From Dyadobacter sp. 3J3 (GTDB lineage: Bacteria; Bacteroidota; Bacteroidia; Cytophagales; Spirosomataceae), in contig NZ_VTOL01000011.1 in NCBI RefSeq assembly GCF_009801115.1, positions 124,001-188,000 of the forward strand: a DNA stretch of 64,000 bases, written 5' to 3'. Made by a program: the position numbers and the translations under genes. The notes beneath the pieces are model-generated. The model was not told where the DNA came from. It saw only the letters and a program-made list of their open reading frames with translations, and did not search any database. This document shows, in pieces, positions 27,373 through 37,276 of the stretch (its first letter is position 1; every line of letters begins with the position of its first letter).

Positions 27373-29472
27373 TTACAGAATCATGAATTTTTTGGTAACC
27401 GTCCTGTTTCCTATGACGGCTTTAAGAAAATAAACACCTTTGGAAATACCTTTTGACAGAAAATGGCTGAGATCTTTTGTTAGGACAACTGTTTTGCTCA
27501 GCATAATTTGGCCCGAAATGTCAATGACTGAAATGAGCGCAGAAGCTTTTTCCTGTCCGGTCAATCGGATCTGGATATCTTCCTGAACTGATGGATTGGG
27601 AACGATTTCAATATCAAACGGCACATTTGGTTCTGTTCCCAAAATGATCTCATTCAGTTTAATTCCAATAATTCTGGAATATTCAAATTTGGCTGAAAGG
27701 TCTACCATTTTGAGTCGGTAATAGATGGAATCTGCTGAAAAATTATTTTTCCCCGTAGGATCCGAAAATGAATAAGATTGGGTTTTGGTAGAATTTGCAT
27801 TTCCCTTCACATGTCCTATATCCAGATAATCCTTCGCATTTACCGATCTTTCCACTTGAAAGTAGTCAAACTGATTTTCGAATTCGGTGGACCATTTCAA
27901 CAAAACGATATTGGTTGCATCTGTGGTAGCCGCAAAGGATATCAATTTGACAGGCAGTGGATTAGCAACCTTTATTTTGAAAATATCGTTAACGCAATTT
28001 TCGGCGTCTTTTACACTATACTCTGTATCGACAGTTGGCGAAACGGTAATGGACCGGGAAGTTTGACCATTATTCCAGACGTATTTTCCAATAAAGGAAG
28101 CATCAAGTGTTACACTTTTTCCAGCATCCAGATTGATCGTTTTTACCAGATTTACATCTTTTTCCATCGTAAACTGATCACGTATAACTCCGTCAATTCC
28201 GATCCATTTTGCGTCCAGCCTGTTTCCTTCCACTTCCAGAATCATTGATCCGCCGTGATCTGCGTTGGAATAATACATGGCTTTGTGCGGGAAACCGGCA
28301 GCGGGCGATCCAAGTTGCCCTGCCGAGCCGGAAACCACATAAACTGTTCCTTTATTTTCAGACGATTTTTTGATATAAGGACATGAATTATCAGAAAGAT
28401 CGTACTTTCCTGACGACTGACTTACATTGTGAACCGCGTTGTCAAACTTCCCTGAATAATCGTAAAACCCATTAATTAATCTTGTTCTTTCATACACATG
28501 GCTATGGCCGCAAAGTATGAGATCAACACCGTTTCTTTCCAGTATCCGGATAAAATTTTCACGGATTTTAATCATATCAAGTTCTGTTTCAGAATTTCTG
28601 GAACCCTGCGAATATGGCGGATGATGCCAGTATGCCACTACCCAGCCCTTATTTTTATTGGCAGCCAAATCCGCTTTTATCCATTGAACTTGCTTTCCCA
28701 ATGTATCGTATAACCGGGTTTCCTGGTCTTCGCGCCCATAAGAATCCAGGGAAAGAAAATGAACATTTCCGTAATCGTAAGAATAATATGCTTTTGTACC
28801 AGAAGGAAACCCACCCGCTTCTCCGTTCGTAGGAGGGGAGAAAATATCGTAATAAGGCACTTTGTGGTCTTTTTGTCTGTCGGGATTATCGTTGTTGTAA
28901 TCATGATTTCCAGGCGTGGGGAAAACAGGAAATTTTTTCAGAAATGTATCTTTGTAATGATTGAAAAAGTTGGATTGATATTCGGGCTCTGTTCCCAGGG
29001 AATACGCGTTATCGCCTAGCAGGATCAACGCGTTCATATAATTATTTCCCAGATAGGAGGAAAGCTGCGCCTGCACATTGTCCTGAAAGGCAGAATTGGT
29101 ACCGCAGTCGCCTAACACACCAAAACGATATTTGCTGATTGTTCCCGGTACCGATGCAGTTTGAAAGAACGTACTTTCATCACCGAGATAGACCGTGGAC
29201 ATGGACCCGATAGAGTAAAAATATTTACTGGCAGGGTTCAAACCCATGATTTTAATTTCATGATCGCTGACCAATTTTTCGTCTTCAACTTTTTGGCTTA
29301 ATGTGGAAGATGAACCACCAAACTGAACACGCGAAGTAGTCGCGACATCCGTTCTCCAACGAATTACCACGCTTGTAGAAGCCATTGCTTGCAGATAAGG
29401 GCCACGGATTACCTGAGAATAAGCGGGGGAAATCAGGAATAAAAGAAGTATAAAAAGTATATTTTTTTTCAT
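27373..29472 (-). CDS. Purple-acid-phosphatase-like metallophosphoesterase with T9SS sorting domain
   Basis: The 699-residue protein has a signal peptide ('LISPAYSQ', cleavage near residue 20), a fibronectin-like PAP N-terminal domain (about 22-108), and a metallophosphoesterase domain with GDCG (121-124), GDNAY (153-157), GNHD (188-191) and a later 'CGHSHVYER'. A middle Ig-like part follows, and the C-terminal ~80 residues ('IVPNPS...GVYFLKAVIGNRTVTKKFMIL') form a type A sorting domain. That domain predicts export across the outer membrane by the type IX system and attachment to the surface or release. It lies 45 bases after the peroxidase gene on the same strand. Confidence 0.92.
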   Translation of the reverse strand: MKKNILFILLLFLISPAYSQVIRGPYLQAMASTSVVIRWRTDVATTSRVQFGGSSSTLSQKVEDEKLVSDHEIKIMGLNPASKYFYSIGSMSTVYLGDESTFFQTASVPGTISKYRFGVLGDCGTNSAFQDNVQAQLSSYLGNNYMNALILLGDNAYSLGTEPEYQSNFFNHYKDTFLKKFPVFPTPGNHDYNNDNPDRQKDHKVPYYDIFSPPTNGEAGGFPSGTKAYYSYDYGNVHFLSLDSYGREDQETRLYDTLGKQVQWIKADLAANKNKGWVVAYWHHPPYSQGSRNSETELDMIKIRENFIRILERNGVDLILCGHSHVYERTRLINGFYDYSGKFDNAVHNVSQSSGKYDLSDNSCPYIKKSSENKGTVYVVSGSAGQLGSPAAGFPHKAMYYSNADHGGSMILEVEGNRLDAKWIGIDGVIRDQFTMEKDVNLVKTINLDAGKSVTLDASFIGKYVWNNGQTSRSITVSPTVDTEYSVKDAENCVNDIFKIKVANPLPVKLISFAATTDATNIVLLKWSTEFENQFDYFQVERSVNAKDYLDIGHVKGNANSTKTQSYSFSDPTGKNNFSADSIYYRLKMVDLSAKFEYSRIIGIKLNEIILGTEPNVPFDIEIVPNPSVQEDIQIRLTGQEKASALISVIDISGQIMLSKTVVLTKDLSHFLSKGISKGVYFLKAVIGNRTVTKKFMIL

Positions 29473-29517
29473 AAATTATTTAATGTCAGGGGAATGTGAT
29501 TTTTTTTTCACTAAAAT

Positions 29518-31350
29518 TTAAATATCATTTAAATCGTCAGTCAGCGCGTTTAAAAAAGCAATAATATCGTTTTTCTCCTTTTCGTTCAGGTTCAATTTTG
29601 CCGATGAGAGCGTTTGTGAAGGAACCGATAATCCCATGCCTGCTCCTCCGCCCTGGTTATAAAATTCCATTAGAGTTTCCAGTGACTGAAAAGCGCCATT
29701 GTGCATATAAGGAGCCGTTTTTGCTGAATTTCGTACTGTTGGAGTTTTGAAAGCGCCTTTGTAAAATTTGATAGGACGAAACTGAAAACGGCCATCATCC
29801 GGATCATTTTCAGGTTTTTCAAGATCATCAGTTTTCGTTGTTCCCAGGACTTCAAATTCTGTAAGCTTGTAAAGCGGAGGAATAAGTCCGTTAAAAAGAG
29901 GAGCAAAATGGCAGGTCGCACATTGTGCTTTACCCATAAAAAGATTAAATCCTGAAATCTGGTTTTCCGTTAATGAATTCCTGTTTCCCCGCATATATTG
30001 GTCAAAAGGAGAATTGAAAGGATTTAGCGTTTCGACATACGAAGCTATGGCGCGATAAATTTCTTTGTCAGTAATTTTTTCATTCTGTTTTTTTGAAAAT
30101 ACTTTTTGAAAAGATTTTTGATACCGTTTTTGAATGTTCAGTTTTGATAAAATTTCTTTGATATCTCCCCTCATTTCCAAAGAATCCTGAACCACATTTT
30201 CAATCTGATTTTCCAGGCTTTTCGCTCGTCCATCCCAAAATTGACTATGCTGATATTTTGAATAAAGCAGGGAAGGAGCATTTCTTTTCACAAACTTTTT
30301 TTGATCAAATCCGATACTTCTGGGCAAACCGTCCATGAAATAATTGTCCGGGTTATGACAGGAAGCACAGCTTTTCTCCCCATTCCCGGAAAGTAATGTT
30401 TCAGAAAAAAGTTTTTCCCCAAGTGCGATTTCAGCCTGGGAAGCATTTTGTTTTTGGTTCGAAAATGCCTTAGCGTTCAATGCATTTTTACTGAAAATAT
30501 TGTTGGCATCGTAATTTAAAACGCCTTTTTTGTCAGGTTTTAGTTCGGCTGATTGAATCCATTTTTCAAAATGATTTTGCAATGGAAACATGCAGGTTGT
30601 TAGAAATTCGAGCCGGTCAAATGTGTCAAAATCTGGATTTTGTTTAAGATATAATATAGATTGATCTAAATAAAAAACCAGATTCGCTGCGTCCGATTTA
30701 TTTTTTTTAAGATATGGTTTTAAAACTTCCTGTGAAGCTTCCAGAGCTATTAAAGATTCTTCTATTCCGGATTTCAGTAATGGCGCATCAAAACCGGTAA
30801 TTCCCAGCGCAATGATTCGTACAAATTCTATCCTGACAGCTTCCAGAATATGTTTATCAGTCCCTCCAAATTTATATAACAAAGCGTTCAGATCATTGGC
30901 TGATAAACTAAGCAGCTTGGTTTGTTCCTGAAAGACAGCATGATGTGTTTCAGGAATGCTGTCAAAAAGCATTGTTTCAATATATTGAAGTCCCGCCAGT
31001 TCCTGATATTCCAGATAAGGCTCCTCAATCTCATTTTTTGGTGCCCCGTTATAAATCCGGGAGGAAGTGTAGAAAAAATATTCTAGAAAATATTCTATTC
31101 GTTTGTAAGCAAGGCGGCTGCTGATAAGAACCTTTTTTGCGTTCGTAATTGTTTGAGGTTTTGCAGAATTTATTTGTTGTAAAGCGGAATCCAAAGTTGA
31201 AATACTGGCGGCAAATGCTTTTGAATCGGTACGAAATTGCTTTAAAATTTGTGGAATACAGGTATCATTTTTCTCACGAAAAGAAGCAGTCATGCAGATA
31301 CAGGCCAGGGAGGCAAAGACTAAAAATATTTTAAATACCTTGCCATACAT
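29518..31350 (-). CDS. MauG/cytochrome c peroxidase family protein with imelysin-like N-terminal domain
   Basis: The 610-residue exported protein has a signal peptide, then about 260 residues of helices resembling the imelysin (M75) fold. The conserved GxHxxE motif appears as 'GLQYIE' (120-125), with His replaced by Gln. The second half is a dihaem peroxidase: 'CASCH' (328-332) and 'CATCH' (477-481) bind the two haems. Family members reduce H2O2 or carry out MauG-like oxidations. Its downstream neighbour is the T9SS phosphatase. The fusion suggests that iron binding or recognition is coupled to redox chemistry, but this is inference. Confidence 0.88.
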   Translation of the reverse strand: MYGKVFKIFLVFASLACICMTASFREKNDTCIPQILKQFRTDSKAFAASISTLDSALQQINSAKPQTITNAKKVLISSRLAYKRIEYFLEYFFYTSSRIYNGAPKNEIEEPYLEYQELAGLQYIETMLFDSIPETHHAVFQEQTKLLSLSANDLNALLYKFGGTDKHILEAVRIEFVRIIALGITGFDAPLLKSGIEESLIALEASQEVLKPYLKKNKSDAANLVFYLDQSILYLKQNPDFDTFDRLEFLTTCMFPLQNHFEKWIQSAELKPDKKGVLNYDANNIFSKNALNAKAFSNQKQNASQAEIALGEKLFSETLLSGNGEKSCASCHNPDNYFMDGLPRSIGFDQKKFVKRNAPSLLYSKYQHSQFWDGRAKSLENQIENVVQDSLEMRGDIKEILSKLNIQKRYQKSFQKVFSKKQNEKITDKEIYRAIASYVETLNPFNSPFDQYMRGNRNSLTENQISGFNLFMGKAQCATCHFAPLFNGLIPPLYKLTEFEVLGTTKTDDLEKPENDPDDGRFQFRPIKFYKGAFKTPTVRNSAKTAPYMHNGAFQSLETLMEFYNQGGGAGMGLSVPSQTLSSAKLNLNEKEKNDIIAFLNALTDDLNDI

Positions 31351-31712
31351 CAGCCTTCCAAAAAAAATGGGGTTATCAACTACAAAGTAAACAGGAAAAT
31401 CAGAAGAACCGGCAATTAATTAGCGATTGGTAATGAAATCATTACAATTTTAAAAAAGGCTTGCTGGTCAATAATTAGAAGTCTCCTATTTTATCTTTAA
31501 TATTAAGAAAGACAGGAAATTTGGATGATTTTTTTCGAAACAGGAACTGTCGCAATTACCCCCGTAGAATGTCTTCTATCACCTCTTTTGCAGATTAATA
31601 AATAATTAACTTTGAATAAATAATCTGTATAGGTCTGGTTATTGCGTTTGATAAATCAGGTTTTTCATAATGGACTGAAAGCAATAGTATTCATTAACAA
31701 AATATAAATTTC
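31351..31712. other. Intergenic stretch between divergent genes
   Basis: About 360 AT-rich bases separate the peroxidase gene (minus) and the VOC gene (plus). Apart from a candidate promoter at 31587-31614, I see no gene, repeat or strong hairpin. Confidence 0.5.
31587..31614 (+). promoter_or_regulatory. Candidate Bacteroidota-type promoter
   Basis: TAACTTTG (31607-31614) matches the -7 consensus TAnnTTTG, and TTTG (31587-31590) lies 16 bases upstream, slightly closer than the usual 17-23. It would drive the VOC-family gene from about 90 bases upstream. Confidence 0.45.
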
Positions 31713-32099
31713 ATGTTCAAAGACACAAAAGCATTTGGTGGATTTTCGGTGGATAATCTGGAAAAAGCGAAAGAATTTTATAGCGATATTTTGAAATTGG
31801 AAATAACGGAAATGAGTGAGATGCGGATTTTACATCTGCATATTTCTGGCGGAAATGATATCGTAGTTTATGAAAAGGAGAATCATGAGCCGGCTACCTT
31901 TACGATTCTTAACTTTCCGGTGCAAAACGTTACCAAAACTGTGGAAGAATTGAAAGCATTGGGAATTACGTTTGAAAGTTATGATATGCCAGATTTTAAA
32001 ACGGATCCGGATAATGTTTTCCGTAGCGGAGGTCCTGAAATTGCATGGTTTAAAGATCCGGCCGGGAATATTTTATCTGTAATCGCTGAAAATGGGTAA
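31713..32099 (+). CDS. VOC family protein (glyoxalase/bleomycin-resistance fold)
   Basis: The 128-residue protein has the paired beta-alpha-beta-beta-beta modules of the vicinal oxygen chelate superfamily: 'FGGFSVDNLEKAKEFYSDILKLEI' opens the first module, and 'VTKTVEELKALGITFE...EIAWFKDPAGNILSVIAEN' forms the second. This is the glyoxalase-like branch. Metal ligands cannot be fixed with certainty and the substrate is unknown. It appears to be a single-gene unit. Confidence 0.88.
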   Translation: MFKDTKAFGGFSVDNLEKAKEFYSDILKLEITEMSEMRILHLHISGGNDIVVYEKENHEPATFTILNFPVQNVTKTVEELKALGITFESYDMPDFKTDPDNVFRSGGPEIAWFKDPAGNILSVIAENG

Positions 32100-32211
32100 A
32101 ATATCTTTTAGCAGGCTTTAAAAAAGTTGAGGCAAAGTTACATGTCTAAGTAGTTTTTTACAGAAGAATCGCTTTTCACAATAAAAAACCACTTAAAAAA
32201 GTAGCTTCACA

Positions 32212-33081
32212 ATGCTCAGAAATCTTTTTATCGCTGTCATTTTATTACAATGCTCGCTTGTCAGAGCTCAGCTTATTTCTGATTCTCTGTTGATTGACAA
32301 TCATTACCGCGTTTTTTATTACAACAAACCGCAATCTTCACAAACAGGTTCGAGCCTTATTTTTGCTATGCACGGTTCTGGCGGAAAGCCGCAGGATATC
32401 GTGGAAAAGGCGTTGAAACTGGAAACAAAAGCGATCACTGACAATTTTATTGTAGCTTATCCAGCTGGTTACAAACATTACTGGAATGAATGCCGGAAAG
32501 CATCTACGGCTGATGCAAACGTTCAAAACATTAATGAAGTTGCTTTCTTTTCCGGCATGATCCAGTACTTCGAGGAGAAATTTAAAATCAATGAAAAACA
32601 TGTTTTCGCGACTGGCTTTTCTGGCGGAGGTCATATGTCCTACGCTTTGGGAATTTCAATGCCCGGGAAAATAAAGGCGATTTCAGCAATTGTGGCCAAT
32701 CTGCCAACGGCAGAAAATATGGATTGTGTAGAGTCAAAAAAGCCGCTTGCAGTCATGATCACAAATGGAACTGCGGATCAGACTAATCCTTATAATGGTG
32801 GAGAGGTAAAAATTCCGGGAGTTTCTTTGGGGATGGTAAGAGCATCAGAAGAATCTTTTCAGTACTGGGCGAAACTGGATGGGTACAAAGGGAATCCAGT
32901 AAAATCCATTGTTCCGGATGCAGATACGAGCAATGATATTACGATTGAAAAATACACTTACAAAAAGAAAGGGCAGCCAGAAGTTACTTTGCTGAAAGTG
33001 ATCAACGGAAAACACCAATGGCTTACCGATATTGACGTTTTGGAAGAGTCATGGGGATTTTTCAAAAGACAGATTGAGTAA
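32212..33081 (+). CDS. Secreted PHB depolymerase/LpqC-like esterase
   Basis: A signal peptide ends near residue 20 ('SLVRAQ'). The 289-residue alpha/beta hydrolase has 'IFAMHGSGGKPQDI' (oxyanion loop), nucleophile Ser137 in 'GFSGGGHMS', Asp in 'NGTADQTNPY', and His in 'NGKHQWL' near the C-terminus. This is the pattern of LpqC/poly(3-hydroxybutyrate) depolymerase-like esterases, which also include feruloyl and acetylxylan esterases. The extracellular substrate is unknown. A bidirectional terminator follows. Confidence 0.87.
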   Translation: MLRNLFIAVILLQCSLVRAQLISDSLLIDNHYRVFYYNKPQSSQTGSSLIFAMHGSGGKPQDIVEKALKLETKAITDNFIVAYPAGYKHYWNECRKASTADANVQNINEVAFFSGMIQYFEEKFKINEKHVFATGFSGGGHMSYALGISMPGKIKAISAIVANLPTAENMDCVESKKPLAVMITNGTADQTNPYNGGEVKIPGVSLGMVRASEESFQYWAKLDGYKGNPVKSIVPDADTSNDITIEKYTYKKKGQPEVTLLKVINGKHQWLTDIDVLEESWGFFKRQIE

Positions 33082-33084
33082 ATT

Positions 33085-33122
33085 ATAAAGCCCGGCACCA
33101 AAGAAATGCGGCCGGGCTTTAT
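33085..33122. terminator. Bidirectional terminator between convergent esterase genes
   Basis: ATAAAGCCCGGC and GCCGGGCTTTAT form a perfect 12-bp stem with a 14-base loop. It lies between two convergent stop codons (33081 and 33144). Confidence 0.85.
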
Positions 33123-33143
33123 TATTCTTATCCTAAAAAAATT

Positions 33144-35114
33144 CTATTCAAATTTCTTCCCTTCGGTAATTCCAGGCCAAGTGTCGGTGCGGAACGGATT
33201 CGCCGGAAAACCTTCCGAATTGTACAAATTAGCCTCCACCGGTGCATCAGACCAGGCATAACGAACGGAAACCGGTTTCACTCCTTTTGGATGATAAACG
33301 ATAACCGTATTTCCCAATATTTCGGCCTTCGCGTAATAGAAAACTTTGTCTTCGCCTGCAATTTCAAATCCTTTCAGATAACCATATTTATCTTTCAGCA
33401 TCAGTCCGCTGCCAACAAATTTAAAACTTACCGTAGCCTTTCCCTCACTAAAAGTGACGATATCAAACATCGGCGAACTGTATTCTATATTTTGTCCATA
33501 ATCCAGCTTTAAAGCGTTGGTTGCCAGCCGGTGTGCCACGTCCTGCTTATTGGTCGGGTGAATATCCTTTGCATTTCCGACGTCGATCGTTACAGCCATT
33601 GCTGTTTTGGGCAACTTCAAGGTCATCGTTTGTGCTTCACGAAGTTCGGCCCAATTGCTTCCCTTATTGCTGCTTTGGTCACTTCCAAAGCTGGAAAGTT
33701 GAACAAAATAAAATGACTCGTTGCCTGGTTTACCATTAATAGACCATTTTTTACGCCAGTCATTAATCAACAAAGGGAAACTTTCGCGATATTGATAAGC
33801 TCTGCCCGCATTCGATTCTCCCTGATACCACAAGGTTCCGCGTGTTGCAAATGGGAGTAACGGAGCGATCATTCCGTTGTAAATGGTTGTGCCTACATTG
33901 TTACTGGAATGCATGTAGCTGTGTTTATCAGCGAAAGAAGCCATCAGAAACCAGTCTTTTGCTATACTGATTTTTTGCTTTTCGGTACCAACATAGAGGT
34001 CGTCCGCAGAACCTTGCAGGCCCAGTCCATACCACGGCGATGCAATCAGGTTTCCAAATTTGATCACCAGACTATTATCTCCTGCTTTCCAGGTATTTTC
34101 CGGAATTTCGATTTTTCTGACACCTTTTATAATGCCGCTGCTAACTTGTTTCCCGTTGATATAAATAGCATTCTGGCTATCATTTTCTGCCAGAGCAAGA
34201 ATTGTTTTTTGTGAAATGATATCCGCAGGAATAGAAATAATTCGAGCCATAAAGCCATTTCCTCGAAATGCCCAGATCCCTTTCCAGTCCCATTGGCCGA
34301 TTGGATTATCCGTTTTATGCCATTTTGAAAAGTCGTAACCAGCCTCTGTATATTTTGCCTCATCAGCAGCCGACGGATTAATCTGCGGATCTTTGAATAA
34401 TTGCATTCTCAACTTCGCATCGATCTGTTTGTCCGCTTCTTCCCAGGTTGTCGGCATGTGTTGTGCATAATCTTTGAGCACTTCGCTATCCAGCATTCCT
34501 TCTTTGCTAATCCATCCTTCCACCTGCGAACCGCCCCATGAAGAATGTAAAAGGCCGATTGGAATGTTAAGTTTTTGATATAATTCCCGGGCAAAGAAAA
34601 AGCCGACTGCCGTGAAATTTCCCACGGTTTCAGAAGAAGCAATTTCCCAGGAACCGTTTTTCAAATCTTTTTGAGGAATCATAGTAACTTCCCGATCAAC
34701 AGTGAAATGTCGGATTTTTGGAAAATCAGCGTTCTTTTTTTCTTCTGCGTAATTATCTGCCTGCTGGACTTTAAATTCCATATTGGACTGACCGGAGCAC
34801 AACCATACTTCTCCAATCAGAATATCCTGCACTGTAACTTTTCCCGATTTTGCTGTTGCAGTCATTTGAAACGGACCGCCAGCTTCCAGCGGTGCAAAGC
34901 TGACCATCCATTTTCCGGAAGTATCTGCTTTGGCTTTCACCGTTTGTCCGGCCAGTGTGACCGTTACACTTTCCTTTGCTTTTGCCCAGCCCCAAACCGG
35001 AATCGGTTTTTGCCGTTGCAGTACCACGTGGTCCGAAAACAGACGAGCCATTTTTATTTGGGCAAAACTGCCCGTTCCTGATAGTAGAAAGAGGAATAAG
35101 AGTATTCTTTTCAT
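33144..35114 (-). CDS. Sialate O-acetylesterase
   Basis: The start is placed at MKRILLFLF (position 35114), which gives a normal signal peptide ('LLSGTGSFAQ'); a codon 33 bases further upstream would add residues before it. The 656-residue protein has the nucleophile in 'WLCSGQSNMEF', an SGNH-type core split by an inserted beta domain, and the 'IHPTNKQDVAHRL' segment with the catalytic Asp/His. The family removes O-acetyl groups from sialic acids or from plant glycans such as xylan. No sialidase or sialic-acid genes are nearby, so a hemicellulose or pectin substrate is as likely. Confidence 0.9.
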   Translation of the reverse strand: MKRILLFLFLLSGTGSFAQIKMARLFSDHVVLQRQKPIPVWGWAKAKESVTVTLAGQTVKAKADTSGKWMVSFAPLEAGGPFQMTATAKSGKVTVQDILIGEVWLCSGQSNMEFKVQQADNYAEEKKNADFPKIRHFTVDREVTMIPQKDLKNGSWEIASSETVGNFTAVGFFFARELYQKLNIPIGLLHSSWGGSQVEGWISKEGMLDSEVLKDYAQHMPTTWEEADKQIDAKLRMQLFKDPQINPSAADEAKYTEAGYDFSKWHKTDNPIGQWDWKGIWAFRGNGFMARIISIPADIISQKTILALAENDSQNAIYINGKQVSSGIIKGVRKIEIPENTWKAGDNSLVIKFGNLIASPWYGLGLQGSADDLYVGTEKQKISIAKDWFLMASFADKHSYMHSSNNVGTTIYNGMIAPLLPFATRGTLWYQGESNAGRAYQYRESFPLLINDWRKKWSINGKPGNESFYFVQLSSFGSDQSSNKGSNWAELREAQTMTLKLPKTAMAVTIDVGNAKDIHPTNKQDVAHRLATNALKLDYGQNIEYSSPMFDIVTFSEGKATVSFKFVGSGLMLKDKYGYLKGFEIAGEDKVFYYAKAEILGNTVIVYHPKGVKPVSVRYAWSDAPVEANLYNSEGFPANPFRTDTWPGITEGKKFE

Positions 35115-35215
35115 TAATTTATAAAATCTGATTTTAATGTAAAGCAAAACCGGTGCGTAACTTACCTAAGTTTCAAATGCCTGAAATTAAAAATCAGATT
35201 AAATTTTGTTTAAAC

Positions 35216-35500
35216 CTATCGTTGATCACGCATCAGTTTTTCATATTCGATCTCGGTTGATCGGCGTTCATCCGAATTTCCGTAAGCAGAAAAATAGTGG
35301 GATAACAAACCAATCCCCCAGCCAAACATCGGCCAAATTGGCCATGGATACAGTTGGTGATGACCCCAGGGCTGAATGAACATCATTGCATAGATTATCC
35401 AAAGTCCGGCATTTACGATCAAATAATTTTGAAGATGTCTTTTAAATCCCGCTCTTTTTTTAGCTTTTCTCCAAAGAAATTCGTTGCGTGCAGTTTCCAT
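35216..35500 (-). CDS. 2TM domain-containing protein (94 aa)
   Basis: The 94-residue protein has the compact layout of the 2TM domain family: a charged start ('RKAKKRAGFKRHLQNY'), helix one ('LIVNAGLWIIYAMMFI'), a short loop with 'PWPIWPMFGWGIGLLSHYF' as helix two, and a charged tail. In Bacteroidota this domain occurs alone or fused to histidine kinases; its function is unknown. It lies about 100 bases upstream of the sialate O-acetylesterase gene on the same strand. Confidence 0.82.
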   Translation of the reverse strand: METARNEFLWRKAKKRAGFKRHLQNYLIVNAGLWIIYAMMFIQPWGHHQLYPWPIWPMFGWGIGLLSHYFSAYGNSDERRSTEIEYEKLMRDQR

Positions 35501-35749
35501 TTTTATGAGGTTTTGATGTTTTAAACTTATTAATCTGATCTCTTTTTCTTTGATTGATATAAATGTAAGTGTCAGTTTTAACTATGTTCTTACGATTCTG
35601 ATGAAGTTGATAATTTTCATGATTAACTGTCAAAAAGTATGAATGAAGTGTTTCAAACCTTAGCGGAATATTATTTCCAATCAAAATTCAGATTAAAAAA
35701 TGTCACATATTTGAGAAAAAAGTCATAATATTGTAAAAAAAATAGAGAT

Positions 35750-36304
35750 ATGAAAAACACGCGCCAGAAAATTACGGATGCCGCTATTGAGATTTTCAAC
35801 GAAGATCTGTCGGCACCTCTGGAAATTGTTGCGGAGAAGGCAGAGGTTACCAGACGGACATTACACCGTTATTTCACCGACCGCCAGGATCTCGTTCTGG
35901 CCTGTCAATTTGCTATGCAGGAAAGCTGTAAAAAGGCGATTGACGCTGTTTATACAAGTTATACAGACCCCTTGGAGCGGTTTGAAAATATGCTTTATGC
36001 AGCAATAGATTGTGGTGTAAAATTCAGTTTTCTGCACAGAATGCACAACAACGATCGTCATCAACATACCGTGAAAGATGAAAATTGTAAAAAATATGAT
36101 GTGACGTTCAATAAGTTTAAAAGCACTATCGAAGAGCTGCAAAGAAAAGATCTGATCACCAAAGAACTCTCGGCGGAATGGATTGAAATGCTTTCGACAG
36201 GAATTGTTACGGCCGCAATTAATTCTGAAAAATCGGGCAATGTGGCGAAGATTAATATCAAAAAATTCGCCTGGTATTCTTTAAGCAAAGGAATTTTGGT
36301 TTAA
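35750..36304 (+). CDS. TetR/AcrR family transcriptional regulator
   Basis: The 184-residue protein begins with a TetR-type helix-turn-helix domain: 'RQKITDAAIEIFNED', 'EIVAEKAEVTRRTLHRYFTDRQDLVLAC' (about residues 4-50). The rest is the variable ligand-binding helical domain. The FAD-dependent oxidoreductase gene starts 72 bases downstream on the same strand, so this is probably its local regulator. Regulator plus reductase pairs of this type often respond to a small redox-active compound; this is inference. Confidence 0.88.
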   Translation: MKNTRQKITDAAIEIFNEDLSAPLEIVAEKAEVTRRTLHRYFTDRQDLVLACQFAMQESCKKAIDAVYTSYTDPLERFENMLYAAIDCGVKFSFLHRMHNNDRHQHTVKDENCKKYDVTFNKFKSTIEELQRKDLITKELSAEWIEMLSTGIVTAAINSEKSGNVAKINIKKFAWYSLSKGILV

Positions 36305-36376
36305 AAAAATTTGAATATTGATGTCTCAAAAAAGGGACAAAATGTGATATTTATTGACAAATAAAATAACTATAAA

Positions 36377-37276
36377 ATGAAAGACAGAGACTTTGATGTG
36401 ATCATTATTGGCGGAAGTTACGCGGGATTGTCGGCGGCAATGGCTTTGGGACGCGCTATCAGAAATGTGTTGATTATTGATGCAGGCCAGCCTTGCAACC
36501 GGCAAACGCCTCATTCTCATAATTTCCTGACGCAGGATGGTGCTACACCGGTTGCCATTTCTTCGCTTGCAAAAAGTCAGGTTCTTGCTTATCCGACGGT
36601 GCAGTTTGTAAACGATACCGTCTTCGATGTTTTGGGATTCGATAATAATTTTTTGATAAAAACAGCTGCGGGTAAAATTCATACAACCCGGAAAATCCTT
36701 TTCTCGACAGGTATTAAAGATATCATACCGGCAATTCCGGGTTTTGCAGAAAGCTGGGGGATTTCGGTAATTCATTGTCCATATTGTCACGGCTACGAAT
36801 ATAAAGGACAAAATACCGGGATTTTGGCAAATGATGATATGGCTATTGATTTTGTAAAACTGATTGGTAACTGGACTCAAAAACTCACATTATTTACAAA
36901 CGGGAAAGCTGTTTTTGATAAAGGCAAATTTGACAAAATTTCAATTCCCGGGTTTGAAATTGTTGAAAAAGAGATAGCTGAATTGATCCATGAAAACGGT
37001 CATTTGAAAGAAATTGTATTTAAAGACGGATCTGTTCAGGAAATTGATGCTTTATATGCAAGGGTTCCTTTTGTACAACATACTGATATTCCTGCCAAAC
37101 TTGGCTGTGAATTAAATCAAATGGGGCATATCAAGGTTGATGAATTTGGCAAAACCGCCATAGCAGGAATTTATGCGGCGGGCGATAATACCTCGCGGTT
37201 AAGATCTGTGTCGTCGGCCGTGGCGGCAGGCACGACAGCGGGTGCCTTTTTAAATCACGAGCTGATTGCCGAATGA
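36377..37276 (+). CDS. Thioredoxin-reductase-like FAD/NAD(P)-dependent oxidoreductase
   Basis: The 299-residue flavoprotein has the FAD-binding dinucleotide motif 'IIGGSYAGLSAAMALGRA' at the N-terminus, the NAD(P) domain in the middle, and the C-terminal 'GIYAAGDNTSRLRSVSSAVAAGTTAGA' segment. A redox-active-like 'CPYC' pair (Cys134, Cys137) sits at the position of the thioredoxin reductase disulfide. It lies directly after a TetR regulator gene. True TrxR function is not assured because the NADPH motif is degenerate ('GILANDD'). Confidence 0.88.
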   Translation: MKDRDFDVIIIGGSYAGLSAAMALGRAIRNVLIIDAGQPCNRQTPHSHNFLTQDGATPVAISSLAKSQVLAYPTVQFVNDTVFDVLGFDNNFLIKTAAGKIHTTRKILFSTGIKDIIPAIPGFAESWGISVIHCPYCHGYEYKGQNTGILANDDMAIDFVKLIGNWTQKLTLFTNGKAVFDKGKFDKISIPGFEIVEKEIAELIHENGHLKEIVFKDGSVQEIDALYARVPFVQHTDIPAKLGCELNQMGHIKVDEFGKTAIAGIYAAGDNTSRLRSVSSAVAAGTTAGAFLNHELIAE

